Shown here: piece after piece, positions 23,320-35,118 of the stretch
Layout: each line of letters starts with the position of its first letter
Position numbering within the stretch: the stretch's first letter is position 1
Source of the DNA: Trichostrongylus colubriformis
Taxonomy: Eukaryota; Nematoda; Chromadorea; Rhabditida; Trichostrongylidae
Reading direction: 5' to 3'
Length of the DNA: 64,000 nucleotides
Assembly: GCA_963978905.1 (NCBI GenBank)
Contig: OZ022256.1
Span: 23,666,886 to 23,730,885 of the forward strand
Notes under the pieces: generated by a model
What the model was told of the DNA's origin: nothing
What the model saw: only the letters and a program-made list of their open reading frames with translations
Database searches by the model: none
Translations under genes and position numbers: made by a program

Positions 23320-23800
23320 GGGGTTTTCGAGGGTGCTGATCACGCTGGTGAGCTCGGTTTTGCGCAAAAGTTTCAAATTTCGCGTGTTTTCGACAAATAT
23401 AACAATTTCGGGGGATTTTGACTATAGGGACTCCTACAAAGGTTTCTGAGGGCGCTGATCACGCTGGTGAGTTCATTTTTGCGCGAAAGTGTCGAATATC
23501 GCGCATTTTCGACAAAACAGAACCAATTTTGAGGGACTTTCGTCAAAAATGTACCGATTTTTAGGAATTTTTGACAAATAAACCAGTTTCGAGGATTTGA
23601 CTATAGGGACCCCTACAAAGGTTTCCGAGGGCGCTGATCACGCTGGTGAGCTCAGTTTTGCGCGAAAGTGTCGAATTTCGCGCGTTTTTGACAAATATAA
23701 CAATTTCGGGGGATTTTGATTATAGGGACTCTTACAAAGGTCTCTGAGGGTGCTGTTCACGCTGGCGAACTCGGTTTTGCGTGGTATTAGTTTCCAGAGA
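23320..23800. repeat. Minisatellite, about four units of about 120 bp
   Basis: Units start near 23320, 23443, 23625 and 23743 with GAGGGCGCTGATCACGCTGG. They continue with GAGCTCGGTTTTGCGCGAAAG, GTCGAATTTCGCGCGTTTTCG, ACAATTTCGGGGGATTTTGA and TATAGGGACTCCTACAAAGG. The second unit carries an extra block of about 60 bases rich in TTTCGAC and TTTTTGACAAA words. Divergence between units is only a few per cent. Confidence 0.92.
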
Positions 23801-24039
23801 AAAGTTTCAACCAGTGTCGGGTACTAACAATACACAATACCGGTAATTAGTTCAACATGCATCACTTCACGACATCACAATAATATACAACCGCTATACA
23901 AGGAGTACATCGAATTATTACTGGGATGGATTGTTAAAATACTGTGTGTACAAAGTGGTTAATATATACTAAGATACAATGACTACTATCGCCTGGTCCG
24001 TTTTCCAACTCGAAAAAATCATCTAAAATTTAATGCGAC

Positions 24040-24440
24040 GCTCCTCGAATGTATGCAGCGTCCTAGAATAAAACCTGCGCCCAGATGCTCACTAGCGATC
24101 CAAAACCAATGAACAAGAAGATTCCGACGACGAGAAGATTCAATTGGTGATTGCTGATCAATGGCGGAGCTAGATAAATGCATAGAAGCACTCCGAAGGT
24201 GGACCAACTACGGATATTCTGTTTTAATAATGTTTGAAAAACGGACCAGCGGAACAAGCGATTGCAAACAAAAGTCTCGATCAATCAGATGAGGTGGCAT
24301 TAAAGCTGTGAGGTGACTGATTGTGAGTGTGGAAAAGTGTATACAAATTGTGAGTACAGTAAAGAAGACCCGGGGCGTAGAAGACCCGTGTTCACTGACC
24401 AGAGGGTCCCGCTTGCTCACTTTGGGAACTATCAACACAT
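24040..24440 (-). CDS. Possible membrane-protein exon(s), unassigned
   Basis: A minus-strand frame contains two strongly hydrophobic runs, STFGVLLCIYLAPPLI and LLVVGIFLFIGFGSLVSIWA, after a basic stretch (NRLFRWSVFQTLLKQNIRS). An overlapping upstream frame has VFFTVLTICIHFSTLTI. This looks like part of a multipass protein, perhaps another decayed receptor, but no family can be named and no splice was confirmed. Confidence 0.35.
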
Positions 24441-24825
24441 CGTCGTTTCTAAAACAGATGTTTTTGATATGCCTTAGGAATCATTTGAAAACACCAAAGT
24501 AAATCCTTACAGGGCGGGGCACCAGGCGGTCGTCTGTCAACAGGTATTGTCTAATGTCAGCCCTAAACAATCGAGAATCATTGAAATGTTTACATGTTGA
24601 ATTATGTACTATATCTTAAAATTGCTCTACGTTTCTATACAAAAAGGGACACCTACATTGCACGCGCTAGGGCGCCTCGCAAAATTGCTCTCCAACACAA
24701 GCGCAGGCCCCTGAGTTGGTGAAACTTTTTAGCCCTTGCCGTATCGTTGTTTCCAAGGGTGAGCCAATAGCTTAAAAATGCTATATGTTATTGAAACGGC
24801 AACCATCTCCAGCCATCACCTTGTC

Positions 24826-27823
24826 TCACCGAGTGGGATTTTCAATCAAGTGGTCTATCTCACCATCCAGTTCCGGAGCATACAATTTCAAACCGTCAAG
24901 ACTGCTAGTGGGAATGCAACGAAGGACAGCTAGAATTTGCCAAAGTAAAGCAAGAAATCTTGGAAATCTACTAGAGAATATGCTTGAACATCCTTCACTT
25001 ACAGCATCCTTCTCAGACCCCGTCGTACAAGGGAGATCTTCTATCCCAAGAATGAACTTAGAAGCGTAGGTGTAGTTGCGCGTGGTAGCAATAATGTGGT
25101 GGAAACTCTGTAGACACTCAGAGCGAATCTTCATTAGTGCCACGCGGCTGTGCACCGAAAACATGGCTGAAGTAAGTGCCTAACACTCCATGGGGAACAG
25201 TAAAGAACAGTCAACTGAGTCACCTTTGAAAAGGTCACATGTGATCCCTTCTGATATCACATGTAGAGCATCCGGTATGGAATTGTTCAACGACAAGATA
25301 TCCATCATCTGCGTCCGCCCTATATGAAAAACCTTGTGTTTGTTCCGTTGAGTAAACGGATTGAAGGTAAGACATGAACGGCCACAGCTAACCTCTCATG
25401 CCTTGAGACGAAGAAGTAGTAAATGTGCGACGGTCACCCGGGAAAGGGAATCTGGGAGACCAAATCATTCGATGACCAGCCCTTTCACCCGGAAAAGTAC
25501 ACAGATGAAAACCATGCAATGATTGCCAGCGGGGCAAGTCGTACAGCGTTTTCAAGGCCTGCAACACTAAATGCTACAGGGATCTCCTTCGTCACTGCCA
25601 AAGCTGTAAAACCCACGCCAAAGTCAATGACACCATTTGCCAGTATTGGAGTGCATAACCACGAACAGTCATCGTTTTCGTTTACCACAGGGATTCCACT
25701 CACCCTCAACTGTATAAGTTCTTGCCGAAGACTGAAAGGTGACAGCTGCTCCTCATTATAACAATCGAGCACATCCAACAGAGACATAAGTCACAGACCG
25801 TGAGAAAATTTCTGTCAGAAGTTGTTCGGTGGGAGGTCTGTATGAATGTGATACATTCGCCATGATAACATTCTCGAACTTATTCTTCTCCTTGAATGGT
25901 AGCCCTTCGAGACGGATGTATATGGGCCAGGCTTTGGACCTTAGTGTGAGCATTATGATAAACAGGGAAAGACAACCAGACTTAAGCGAAACTATGACAC
26001 CGTGAGAGCTTCTTGAACTTGACACCGTCAAAATTGATAGTCAATAAAATGTTGATCTTCCGTTCCTCAAAATCCGACCGCATTTCAATGAGCCGCTGGT
26101 ACTTAGGAAACGAATGGGTCTCACTTCGCTCGACACGTTCTACCTGTAACTAATGGCGGAATACGCATAAAAGGGTATATATAGTCCGGAGCAACTGCCT
26201 ACCCCTTGGCCATGGTGGATTTGTCTGTGAACGCTTATGATACTCGGAAGGACTCTCTCAAGAATCAACGACAGCTGCGGCGCAATATCCAGATGGTGAA
26301 CAGTGGTTCTCTTCATGATTTTGCACCGCTTTGGAGCAACTCTAAACTCAATCTGGCTAAAGCATGATAATAACTACGGCTTCACTAAACACTTCAATGG
26401 ACAAACCCTTGCAACGGGCATGAGGTATTTTCACAAACAGCCTTCGCACCGCCTAAACGTGAGCTGCACTGGTTGCAGTAGTATGATTTCCTGTGAGCGA
26501 ATCTGCTTTCCGCCTCATACATTGCCTTCTTCACAGATTTGCCAATCTTAAATACATCCCTAAGATTATTATTTGCGTCTGTGTATGTGTGTGTAGTGCT
26601 GTATTAGTTATTGTTAGAGTGTATTACTTATTGTTAGAGGAGGGGGGACGGGGGAACAAACATCATCAAACAACATCAAAAGCAAAGCATGCAAAAAATT
26701 AGAAAAAAACCAAAAGCATGCAAAAAAAGTAAAAAAGAAAAGCATGTAAAAAACACAAAACCATCTAAAGACACCACTAGGTAATTTTAATGGCCCATTA
26801 TTTTCCCTATCATCATCGTTGCTATCATCACCACCACCATCAAAAAACCGAAAGCACACAGAGCATTGTGGAAAATCGAAATCATCACAAGAATCATATA
26901 TGAAATTTCACAACTCGGATTTCATTCAATTTCATCCATGTTTACATGTCTACACTACATATTTACTTCCTCTTCTCCGTCACTACCCCTAGTGGTGTCC
27001 TTAGATGGCTCAGTGTAAAAAAAATCACTGCCTACTATGTCAATAAAATCATCAGAAACATCACTGCTTTCTAGTGTCTCCAGAATATGTGAGTCCTGAA
27101 TCTTATCTTAACCTATCCTAAACGATCCTATCCTAATTCATCAGAAACATCACTGCTTCCTAATTTCTCCGGAACATGTAAATCCTATCCTATCTTAACC
27201 TATCCTACACGAAAAAGCGAAGAAAAGCTTAACTGACCGGTTCTGGAAGGGTCACATCAGTCATGGCCTGGCAAAAATCATCCAAAAAACTTGCCATTTC
27301 TTCGCTAATGCCAAAGTGCAATTTAAATATAGTAGCATACAATAATTTTTGTTCATGAGCTGAAAAATGAACGTTTGCAACACTTGACATGATAGCAGAC
27401 TGAGCCACACATGAGTAAAGAATGAGACTCACACAAATGGGAACACGAAATCCTTGCGTCATTTTGGTGGACAATAACTTCGCCTCGAATCTCTTCTGCG
27501 GACTCCTCCTCTACGGGCTCACCAATGCCTTCTTCGCGCATGTCATTTTCCTCCCCTTCCTCCCCGTCGTTCTCTCCCGGATTCAGCTCAGCCAGCTGTT
27601 GAGCCAAGTCTCTCACTGGTTCTACAAACGATAGAAAGTACTGGCCACAGAGAGTTACCCAATCATCGAGAAAATGTTCAACATTCCCACCAGCCATAAT
27701 TCTCAAGGACCGACTTCTTCTCAACGGCTTTGGCACCTTCCTCGGCGGCTCCTCTGATACGGTGGGTTCCTCTGTGTGGTCGCAAGAGCTCGAAGAACTT
27801 TCGACCAGTCGTCTGCGGCTCAT
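24826..27823 (-). pseudogene. Fragmented DDE transposase with zinc ribbon (CACTA/EnSpm-like?)
   Basis: Minus-strand fragments follow a consistent N-to-C order. An acidic N-terminal piece (27823-27353; SRRRLVESSSSSCDHTEE, VEHFLDDWVTLCGQYF) continues in another frame (27474-27229; FGISEEMASFLDDFCQAM). Then a C-x2-C...C-x4-C zinc ribbon (about 26500-26420; YYCNQCSSRLGGAKAVC) and DIAPQLSLILERVLPS. Next comes ILLTINFDGVKFKKLSR (about 26060-26020), placing a likely catalytic aspartate, then AWPIYIRLEGLPFKEKNKF (about 25910). Further pieces are at 25787-25485 (WLCTPILANGVIDFG) and 25164-24826. The block order (zinc ribbon, DGV, then P-I-LP) resembles CACTA-type transposases; this family call is inference. 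Several frameshifts, stops and a repeat-filled gap (26550-27230) show it is dead. Confidence 0.6.
26560..27225. repeat. A-rich low-complexity sequence and a 90-bp direct repeat
   Basis: A GTGTATGTGTGTGT run (26577) is followed by AAGCATGCAAAAAA-type repeats (26680-26760). A diverged direct repeat follows: CATCAGAAACATCACTGCTT through ATCTTAACCTATCC occurs at about 27050-27120 and again at about 27138-27212. This interrupts the transposase fragments. Confidence 0.7.
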
Positions 27824-28044
27824 GATAGGAGGATGCTACACCTACGCCTTCTTCTGTCACAATTAAATCAACTTCTTTAACATTAGCGCCATCACAACTA
27901 ACTAAAATGGTGGGATAAAATGAAGTACTTGCGGCTACAAAACCGGAATGATATAAGTGATATACAAATCGGCTAGGCATTTATTCTCCAGAAAACAACA
28001 ATCACAAAGGAGCCGTCTACCAAGGGAATTGTTACGCGAGTTAG

Positions 28045-28686
28045 TCAGGCTTGATTGGTATCATACTCCGAGTCCGCGGTCACGAAGGGGTATTTGGTGC
28101 GAGAGTACTGGATACTGCATTTCGGAAAGACTTCCCGAACTGCATCCACACACCTAAACAAATTGGACTCTAGCCCTATCCGAACAGCTCGCGAGGGGAT
28201 AACCTTCAAACATGCGTACTGTGTCAAGGGCTTGCTCAGATACATCTGTTCGATGTTAGCGCATTGCCATCCCAACATGTACTGCAGATCCAGTTTTAAG
28301 AACCTAAAAAACACCCGCTTAGACAAAAAAGGTTCTGAGAACGGTAGTATGAGGAAGGAGCAGCACCTGTTCTCTCTGCAATCCAAGTAAGTGATAGCTG
28401 GAAGCTTCTCTGCTAAGATAACCCATGGGTGGACCAACTGGTTGTGACGAAGACACACATACTTGACGCGGGTGTTGCCCGGGCGGATGCTCTCCAAGTC
28501 CTGGTCGGTCAGTTCACAACCTTCGAGGTGCAGCGTCTACAAATGCGAGGAGATGAGGGGATAAATTTTCTGCTCCTGTCCAACTTCTACCTCCAACTGA
28601 CGGTAACTCCATAGGTTTCGAAGCGCTTCAACGGCAGCCGCCTTGTCGTTCCTTATCTCCAGGTCGACTATTGGTCCCAACAACAT
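28045..28686 (-). CDS. Leucine-rich-repeat-like protein, three exons
   Basis: Three exons join in perfect phase: 28686-28591, 28536-28367 and 28303-28045. The introns are 54 and 63 bases with GTAGAA...TTTGTAG and GTGCTG...TTTTTAG borders. The model is 525 bases, 174 residues plus a TGA stop. Repeating leucine patterns are visible (VDLEIRN, LETLHLEGCELTDQDLESI, VKYVCLRHNQL, LPAITYLDCREN), as in a small LRR protein or the LRR part of a larger one. The C-terminal third (LKVIPSRAVRIGLESN, VREVFPKCSI) is not typical LRR. An in-frame TAG directly precedes the ATG, and TTGTATAG before it could instead be an acceptor, so an upstream exon is possible. I cannot name the protein. The ATG region repeats GATGTTGTTG immediately upstream. 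Confidence 0.75.
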
Positions 28687-28854
28687 CTATACAACAACAT
28701 CTATAGCTTAGAATAGCTATAGCTAGGCACCGCATTGAATAAGGATTAGGTAGGAGTACACAATACGTGTAGGTAGACATATACAATTCATGTATTAAAT
28801 GGATGAATGATGATGAATAATGCTAAATGCTAAGGGTATTACGTAAGTATAACA

Positions 28855-31285
28855 CACCCGCTCACATGTGTATTTGCGTACTCCCCCAACTACCGTAACC
28901 CGACGCCTAATAAATTGACTCCAGAGGGATATTGTCTACTCTCGACGCCGGATGCGATTGCGTACCCGCGGGTTGACTACAGTAACCGAAACCAATTAAA
29001 CAGCGCAAACATGCCCAGATAACACTGAATTGACTCTAAAACGCGAACCTCCATCGTCACGAGTAAGTTAGGGTGCTAGCTAGTGTACTTGAGAGAGCGG
29101 CACTCTATCTCACGTTGTCGTTGCTCATATGATGTCATCGAACTATCACCACTGTACACTGAAGTGTATATTTCTACCTAAGCCTTATTCAGAGGGAGCT
29201 GAAGTTTCCTTCAACTAAGACTCAAGGCAGAAACCTACCCTAGAAGAAATAGCGCCGGACACCGAGCGTAGTGCAATGCCCCAGCTAAATCAGCACTTTT
29301 GTCGTAGAACTAAACTAAGTCGTATCGTAGGTGACGGCCTTAGTACAGAACAGATGACAAAAGTTCTTCAGACACTATTCTTTAGACACTAAGACACTAA
29401 CACTAGATAAGACACTAGCACTTATGCGGCTTGGGGGAAGCATGCTGTACATGTATTAACAAAAACAAATGTGAGAAACTGCAAACTGCGAATGGCTGTG
29501 AATGAATGGAGTCTGAGATTTCGCTACATGTGAGAGATGAATACGTTTCTACCTCATTTCGGCACAAAATGCGCACCTCCGCATCAACATCAACAGATTC
29601 ATTTTGGATACTGTAGTCAACCCTCGAGCGCAACAATAGGACTGTCGGGTAAATCAAGCCAAATCTACAGCACGGAAAAAACAACCTCACTATTTGATTG
29701 CAGAAAACATGAGCTAACGATGAGGAAAAAGTATAGCATCATACCATCAAAAAAAAAGGCTGTCGCAATTGAAAACAAGCATTTCGTAACGTAACATCAC
29801 GGCCACAGTAGACAGCTTTTCAGCTTTTAGAACGGCACGAAAAAACAACCTCACCTTTTGATGGCAGATAACAACATGAGGTAACGATGAGAAAAAAGGA
29901 TAGGATAGTATTAGGCTACCAAAGGGCTGCCGTAGTTGAAAACGAGCATTTCGTATCATAACATGGCCACAGCAGACAGCTTTTAGAGCCGCACGAAAAG
30001 AAAACGAAGCTATATCTTTTGATTGCAGATACAATTTGAGATGAGAAAAAAGGATGGTATCCAAAAAAGGCTGTGGCACTCGAAAACGAGCATTGCATTC
30101 ACAATTGAAAACAAAACAAGTATTTCGTGACATGGCCGCCTTTGACAGCTTTCAAGCTTTCAGGGAGTGATGCATACTTCCCGAACTACCGTAACCCGGC
30201 GCCTAACAAATTGACTGCAGAGTGCAACATTCGTTTTGTCGGGTAAATCTAGCTAAATCTACAACCCGAAAAAACCTTAATTTCATTGCAGAGAGCATGA
30301 GGTAACGCTGTGAAAAAGGATAGTATCAGACTAACAAAGGGCTATCGCAATTGAAGACGAGCATTTCGTATCATAACATGGCCACAGTAGACAGCTTTTC
30401 AGCTTTTCGAGCGGCACGAAAAAAATCACTTTTTGATTGCAGATAACAATATGAGCTAACGATGAGAAAAAAGAATGGTATCACACTACCAAAAAAGGCT
30501 GTGGCACTTGAAAACGAGCATTGCATTCGTGAATAAAAACGAGTATTTCGTATCGTATCATGGCCGCAGTTGACAGCTTATAAGAGCGGATGATGCATAC
30601 ATCCTCAACTACCGTAACCCGACGCCTGATAAATTGGCCCTGGAGAGGGTGCTTATGTAATGGGGGAGGGGGCAATGCACTGTGATCGGTGCCCGGCAAT
30701 ATTTATGTCGGTTTTTATTAGCCTAAGCGTTACTTCAAAGGGAATCCCCTACCCTCTGAAAATAAGGCTTAGGTGGAAATATACTTTTGAGCATAGATAC
30801 TGACTGATGACTGCAGAACGGTCTCGGGTGAGGGCGACAGCGCGAAAATGAGTGCCCCCCCCACTATGTTAGAACCCTCGAGAGCAACATTCGGACTGTC
30901 TGCTAAATATGCAACACAAAAAAACAACCTCAATTTTTTATCGCGAATAACATGAGCTGAATGGTGAGGAAAGAATATTGTACCAAAGTAAAGGGCTGTC
31001 GTAATTAAAAACGAGCCCTTAAACTTGACATGGCCGCAGTTGATAGCTTTTAAAGCGGATGATGCGTACTTCCCCAACTACCGTAGCCCGACGCCTAATA
31101 AGTTGACTCTAGAGTGCAACATTAGTGTCGGGTAAATGTACAACACGAAAAAAACAAACTTAACTTTTCACTGCGGAAACATGAGAGGGTGAGGAAAGAG
31201 GATAGTACCAGACTACCAAAGGAATGTCGTAATTGAAAACGAGCACTTAAACGTAAAATGGCCAGTTGATGGCTTTTAGAGCGGA
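28855..31285. repeat. Complex tandem repeat of two interleaved modules
   Basis: Module X (AACTACCGTAACCCGACGCC, then TAATAAATTGACTC) occurs at about 28888, 30184, 30607 and 31077, usually after GATGATGCATACTTCC. Module Y, about 150 bases, contains GGCACGAAAAAACAACCTCA, TTTTGATTGCAGATAACA, GAGAAAAAAGGATAGTATC, GGCTGTCGCAATTGAAAACG and CATGGCCACAGTAGACAGC. Module Y is seen near 29680, 29830, 29985, 30265, 30415, 30915 and 31145, with gaps and truncations. The two modules alternate in an irregular higher-order pattern. No gene is supported inside, though short AT-rich ORFs exist. Confidence 0.85.
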
Positions 31286-31524
31286 TAAAGAGCTGCGATC
31301 AATTCGTCCGTTCCATCATATTTTATGGGAACCAAAACGATCATTAGATTCTTTCGAAGCGATTTTATAAATGACGGTTTTAGCCATTTCTCAAAAAACA
31401 ACAAGGACACAACAAAATTTTGATACTTTTTGCACTCTTCCAGTGCAGGTGCAGACATTAAACAGCATCGTATAAGGACAGATAGAGTGCTCACTTCACC
31501 ATACACCATAGTGGTACGGGACAT
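31276..31524 (-). CDS. Unassigned 82-codon ORF
   Basis: This minus-strand ORF overlaps the end of the module X/Y repeat. It includes CCLMSAPALEECKKYQNFVV and a hydrophobic run VVSLLFF. No domain or splice partner was found. It is probably chance, or a remnant. Confidence 0.15.
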   Translation of the reverse strand: MSRTTMVYGEVSTLSVLIRCCLMSAPALEECKKYQNFVVSLLFFEKWLKPSFIKSLRKNLMIVLVPIKYDGTDELIAALYPL

Positions 31525-31559
31525 TTCACAGTAGTGAAAGATTCTAAGGACTGAGGCTC

Positions 31560-32750
31560 GTATTGAGAGGCGCTGTTAAAAAAGCAGTTATGGAATGTAG
31601 TTTCCCTTCGACCTTTGCCCTCAACAAATTTCCATTTGTAGCAAGAAAGAGGTTGAGAGATGCTTTCTAAGAACTTGACGATTCTACATGACCTCTCCCT
31701 TCCCTCCCGAGTGCAGAATAAGCGAAGTGAATGATTAACTCGCTACCGAAAAGCGACAACGAAAAAGGGAACAGATGTGTTTTGATGGCGAAATTACTGA
31801 ATTACTGAAGTATGACATAAGGTCCCTTTTATATTGCACCAAGAACATCACTTTTCGACATTAAAGCTTCAAGTGGTATTATTTGACATTCTTATACGAC
31901 AATCACTGGCCTTGATGTAGTTGGCATGGGGAACGCTGCTCGGCCGTCGGCGCTATATTTACCTAGGCCTTAGCAGGAAAAAAGAACCAAAAAACCAGAT
32001 TCTTCACATTCATCAACTGCGGCTTGCTCAGATGAAGGGATGCATCAAAATCAAAGTGTACGAAGTACTATCAACTGCGGAGGGGCCAAGTGTGGAACTA
32101 CAACACGAAAATGAGTCCCTTCAAATTAGCACGAAAGCAATTTCTCAAGTCACACACACAGGGAATTTACATGTGATTTGAAAGAAAAACTGTTCCATCC
32201 TCTGTAAGATAGATAAAGCTATTCAAGCCAGGAGATGTGACTCCTAGCCTAAGTCTAGGAGGGGGAAGAAGGCACACGAACCCTAGGCGAGTGAACCACC
32301 ACTTTTCACGCAACAAACCCCTTCTTCCACAAGGATATTGTTTCACTGACCCGAAGCACTTCAGTAGCCACAATATAATAGGTTTACATCTATATATTAT
32401 CTCACCCATATATGCTTCCTGTACCATGAGTAAAAGAAGCATATATCCGAAACAACAACACCATATCAGGCAGAATTACAGTCCATGACGACATATAAAG
32501 AACATCCTGTAGCATGAGTAAAGAAACACATCAAGCAGATTCAAAAACATTAACACCATATCACACTTACAGCCGAATGCAACATAAAGAAGTCAAAAAA
32601 ACAGTGCGACCTGCAACTTGTTTCCGCGCAACGCTAGACTGAAACGGTCGCATTAAGGACTAGTCGACTAAGGAACACTAGCATTGCACTTTTTCGTGTT
32701 GTAGATTCCCTCCCCCCTCCCTCCTCCCTCCTCCCCAATTACCTTAGCAC
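31560..32750. other. No supported gene
   Basis: Two ORFs of 86 and 91 codons (31921-32181 plus, 32442-32167 minus) have no motifs. Short duplications (ATCAACTGCGG near 32014 and 32069) and a pyrimidine-rich CCCTCCTCC run at 32708-32735 are present. Confidence 0.4.
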
Positions 32751-32757
32751 CGAGTTC

Positions 32758-32840
32758 AGTTTGGGTCAATCAAAGCGAAACACTCAAGAAAATCACAAAC
32801 AAAACCCAGTTTGGGTCAATTAAAGCGAAACACTCAAAAA
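32758..32840. repeat. Two-copy tandem repeat
   Basis: CAGTTTGGGTCAATCAAAGC plus GAAACACTCAA occurs at about 32758 and again, with one base changed, at about 32810. The second copy ends in a 12-base A run. Confidence 0.85.
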
Positions 32841-32904
32841 AAAAAAAACAGAAACGAAAAGTTCATCTCCTTATTCCGATCGATGCCACGTGGCAAAATG
32901 AAAG

Positions 32905-33118
32905 TGCAAATCCTGGCGGGACCCAAATATAATCCACAACAATGGCCGGCTAAGCCGCGGCGGGCAGCAGAGAGCAGTAGTCGCGCTAGTTGTGACGTCA
33001 CAAGTTTGTAAAAGTGCACGACATTTTGTAAAAATCCTGGCGGGACCCAACTTTCATCGCTGGCCGAGCCGCGACGCACAGCATTGAGCAGTAGTCGCGC
33101 AAGTTGTGACGTCACAGC
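32905..33118. promoter_or_regulatory. Tandem duplication with two perfect CRE palindromes
   Basis: A unit of about 115 bases is present twice. It contains TCCTGGCGGGACCCAA, a CCG-rich stretch, GAGCAGTAGTCGCGC and GTTGTGACGTCACA. The TGACGTCA octamers lie at 32993-33000 and 33107-33114 and match the consensus for CREB/ATF-type bZIP binding. Whether they act as promoter elements or are passengers of a repeat is not known. No transcript start is recognisable. Confidence 0.55.
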
Positions 33119-33284
33119 AAATTAATTGTTCGCGCCAATTTACCGTCGAACTGTGAAAATCGCTAGAGGACCCTCACTGGTCCCGCCACGATCGCCAGCA
33201 ACATACCTGCCCCCGCTACAATCCTCCTTATTTGGCAGCACATGTCGTTAGTAACCTTAGCTGTAACAGAGCCGTTGGGCGTGT

Positions 33285-33465
33285 CTGACCAATCAGAGAC
33301 GAGCAGCTCGCTCGTGATTGGTCGACGATTATAAGCACCGCCTTTTGACAGCACACTTCAGCACCTCTGCAAAGTCAGCAGTGGACCAGTAGTACTGCGA
33401 CCCCGCCCTCGCTCCGCCCAAGGGTGGAGTCAGCCAATCACAGAAATCAGCCGACCAATCACAGA
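33285..33465. promoter_or_regulatory. Cluster of four CCAAT boxes
   Basis: GACCAATCAGAG (33288), GTGATTGGTCG (33316, inverted), GCCAATCACAG (33432) and GACCAATCACAG (33452) lie within 175 bases, with GC-rich CCCCGCCC flanks. TTATAAGCACC near 33330 could serve as a TATA-like element. NF-Y boxes at this density resemble a core promoter. Some of the density may come from a local inverted or duplicated repeat (AGCCAATCACAGAAATCAG, then CCGACCAATCACAGAG). Confidence 0.4.
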
Positions 33466-33689
33466 GCTAGGGCGGGGTTTAGCAGCTGTACTGTCATATC
33501 CGGCATTTGAATTTAGGGGTCCAGCACTACTGCAAACATGCTGGACTTTTATCAGAGCTGGGACTTGTTCAAAGACTCGCAATGCAATGCTAGAAGTTCT
33601 AATTGCTCATTTTCCCATTTTCCCAGATAATGGCCTGCTCTACCCTTGCCGTTTTGATCCGCTAACAGCCTTCGCTTTACAGTCGACAG

Positions 33690-33940
33690 TATTTGAACGG
33701 AGTTATGACCTGCCAAGGTTAGGCAGAGCGAAACGGCGGACTTTGTGACCGACCTAATAGTATGTGCCCTGAGCAACACATAGAAATATCTTAACTGAGA
33801 AATTGAAAGAATCTACCTCGGATTCACAGAAGAAGAAACAGTATGGGATGAGTTCCGCAAATTCCCTAATTACAACGAAAGTTTTAGACATCTTATCGCA
33901 AATTTGGAAAACCATAACAACAGCTGTATACTTCATGTAC
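33690..33940. repeat. Dispersed repeat R, copy 1
   Basis: Contains GCAGAGCGAAACGGCGGA, CTTAACTGAGAAATTGAAAG and GCAAATTTGGAAAACCATA. The same order of words occurs at 34400-34680 and, truncated, at 36676-36800. Confidence 0.75.
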
Positions 33941-34384
33941 TACTCTATCACATATCTATCACATAAATATCAAAGATCACCATGACCTAGTCATATCACC
34001 ATATTCACGGACATAGCACGTTTACGCTATGCCAGGATTAGGGCAGGGTGGGTCAATCATTTTTTTTTCGCTTGCAGAATCGGCAGGATAAGGGGCGCGG
34101 CAGCAGCGAATCAGTCGAATACAGATTTGTCAACTCTTTCCATGAAGTGCCAATATATAAAATAAAATAAGTTGCTTTGTTTCAGGCTTGGGAAAGGCGC
34201 CAGGCGCCGAACGCTTGCCAGTAGACTCAAAATTCCCTTGCACTTCCTTTTGCATTACCTTGTGAAGCCTTTAGAGTCTTTTGTAAATGAATTCGGAGCC
34301 TCCCATTGTTGTTCACACATTTAGATTGGCATGAGGTTTTAGGACAAAACAATATTCAGAGAAATTCAGACAGTATTTTGAATA

Positions 34385-34690
34385 AAAAAATAGAATCTGC
34401 GCTGTGATTTCAGAGAAGAGTGCAATCAATTCAGCTTGTGCGGAATTATGATCTACCAAAGTTAGACAAAGCGAAACGGCGTATACTTTTTGACCGACTA
34501 ATATTTAGCATGGGCTTCTAGTAATACACAAATGTGATCTTAACTGAGAAATCGGAAGAATCTACTTCGGATTCACTGAAGAAGCAGTGTAGGATGAGTG
34601 TTGCAAATTCCCTAATTTTAACAAAAGATTCAGACTTTTATCGCAACTTTGGAAAACCATACATAATGGAATTCTTATCGTTCTCTCAGA
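34385..34690. repeat. Dispersed repeat R, copy 2
   Basis: Shares CGAAACGGCG, CTTAACTGAGAAAT, GGATTCACTGAAGAAG and AACTTTGGAAAACCATA with copy 1. The 91-codon plus-strand ORF from 34534 lies mostly inside it and is probably not a gene. Confidence 0.75.
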
Positions 34691-35118
34691 TAGCTCAGAG
34701 TTCAGCCATGTCTTTTCATCTTCTTCGCGATCAAAATCAAACTCTACCTTTCTTTGCATTCTGCAGTTACGTTCTTGACGAAAAGGAAGGGGAATTACCG
34801 GTTCATTGATTACGTGCGAGAGCGGAAGTCCAGTGCGTTATAGAAGGAAATCAAGAGTGAACACAGCGGTAGAAGATACACGTCAAAACGCAACACATCC
34901 CGTATGATATCTAATTAGCCGTCTAATATGATGGTGTCTGAATGTCTAATTAGCACGCAACACAACCGCACAAGATCAGGGTTTCTATGTGGGACTCCAT
35001 CCTACGCATCTTCAAACGGCTCCAGTGCGATGCTCAGGAACAATACTTTTCCCTTTATTATTCACACAGGATATGCAAATTGATTAGACATTAAACAATG
35101 CGTATCAAACAATAAATA

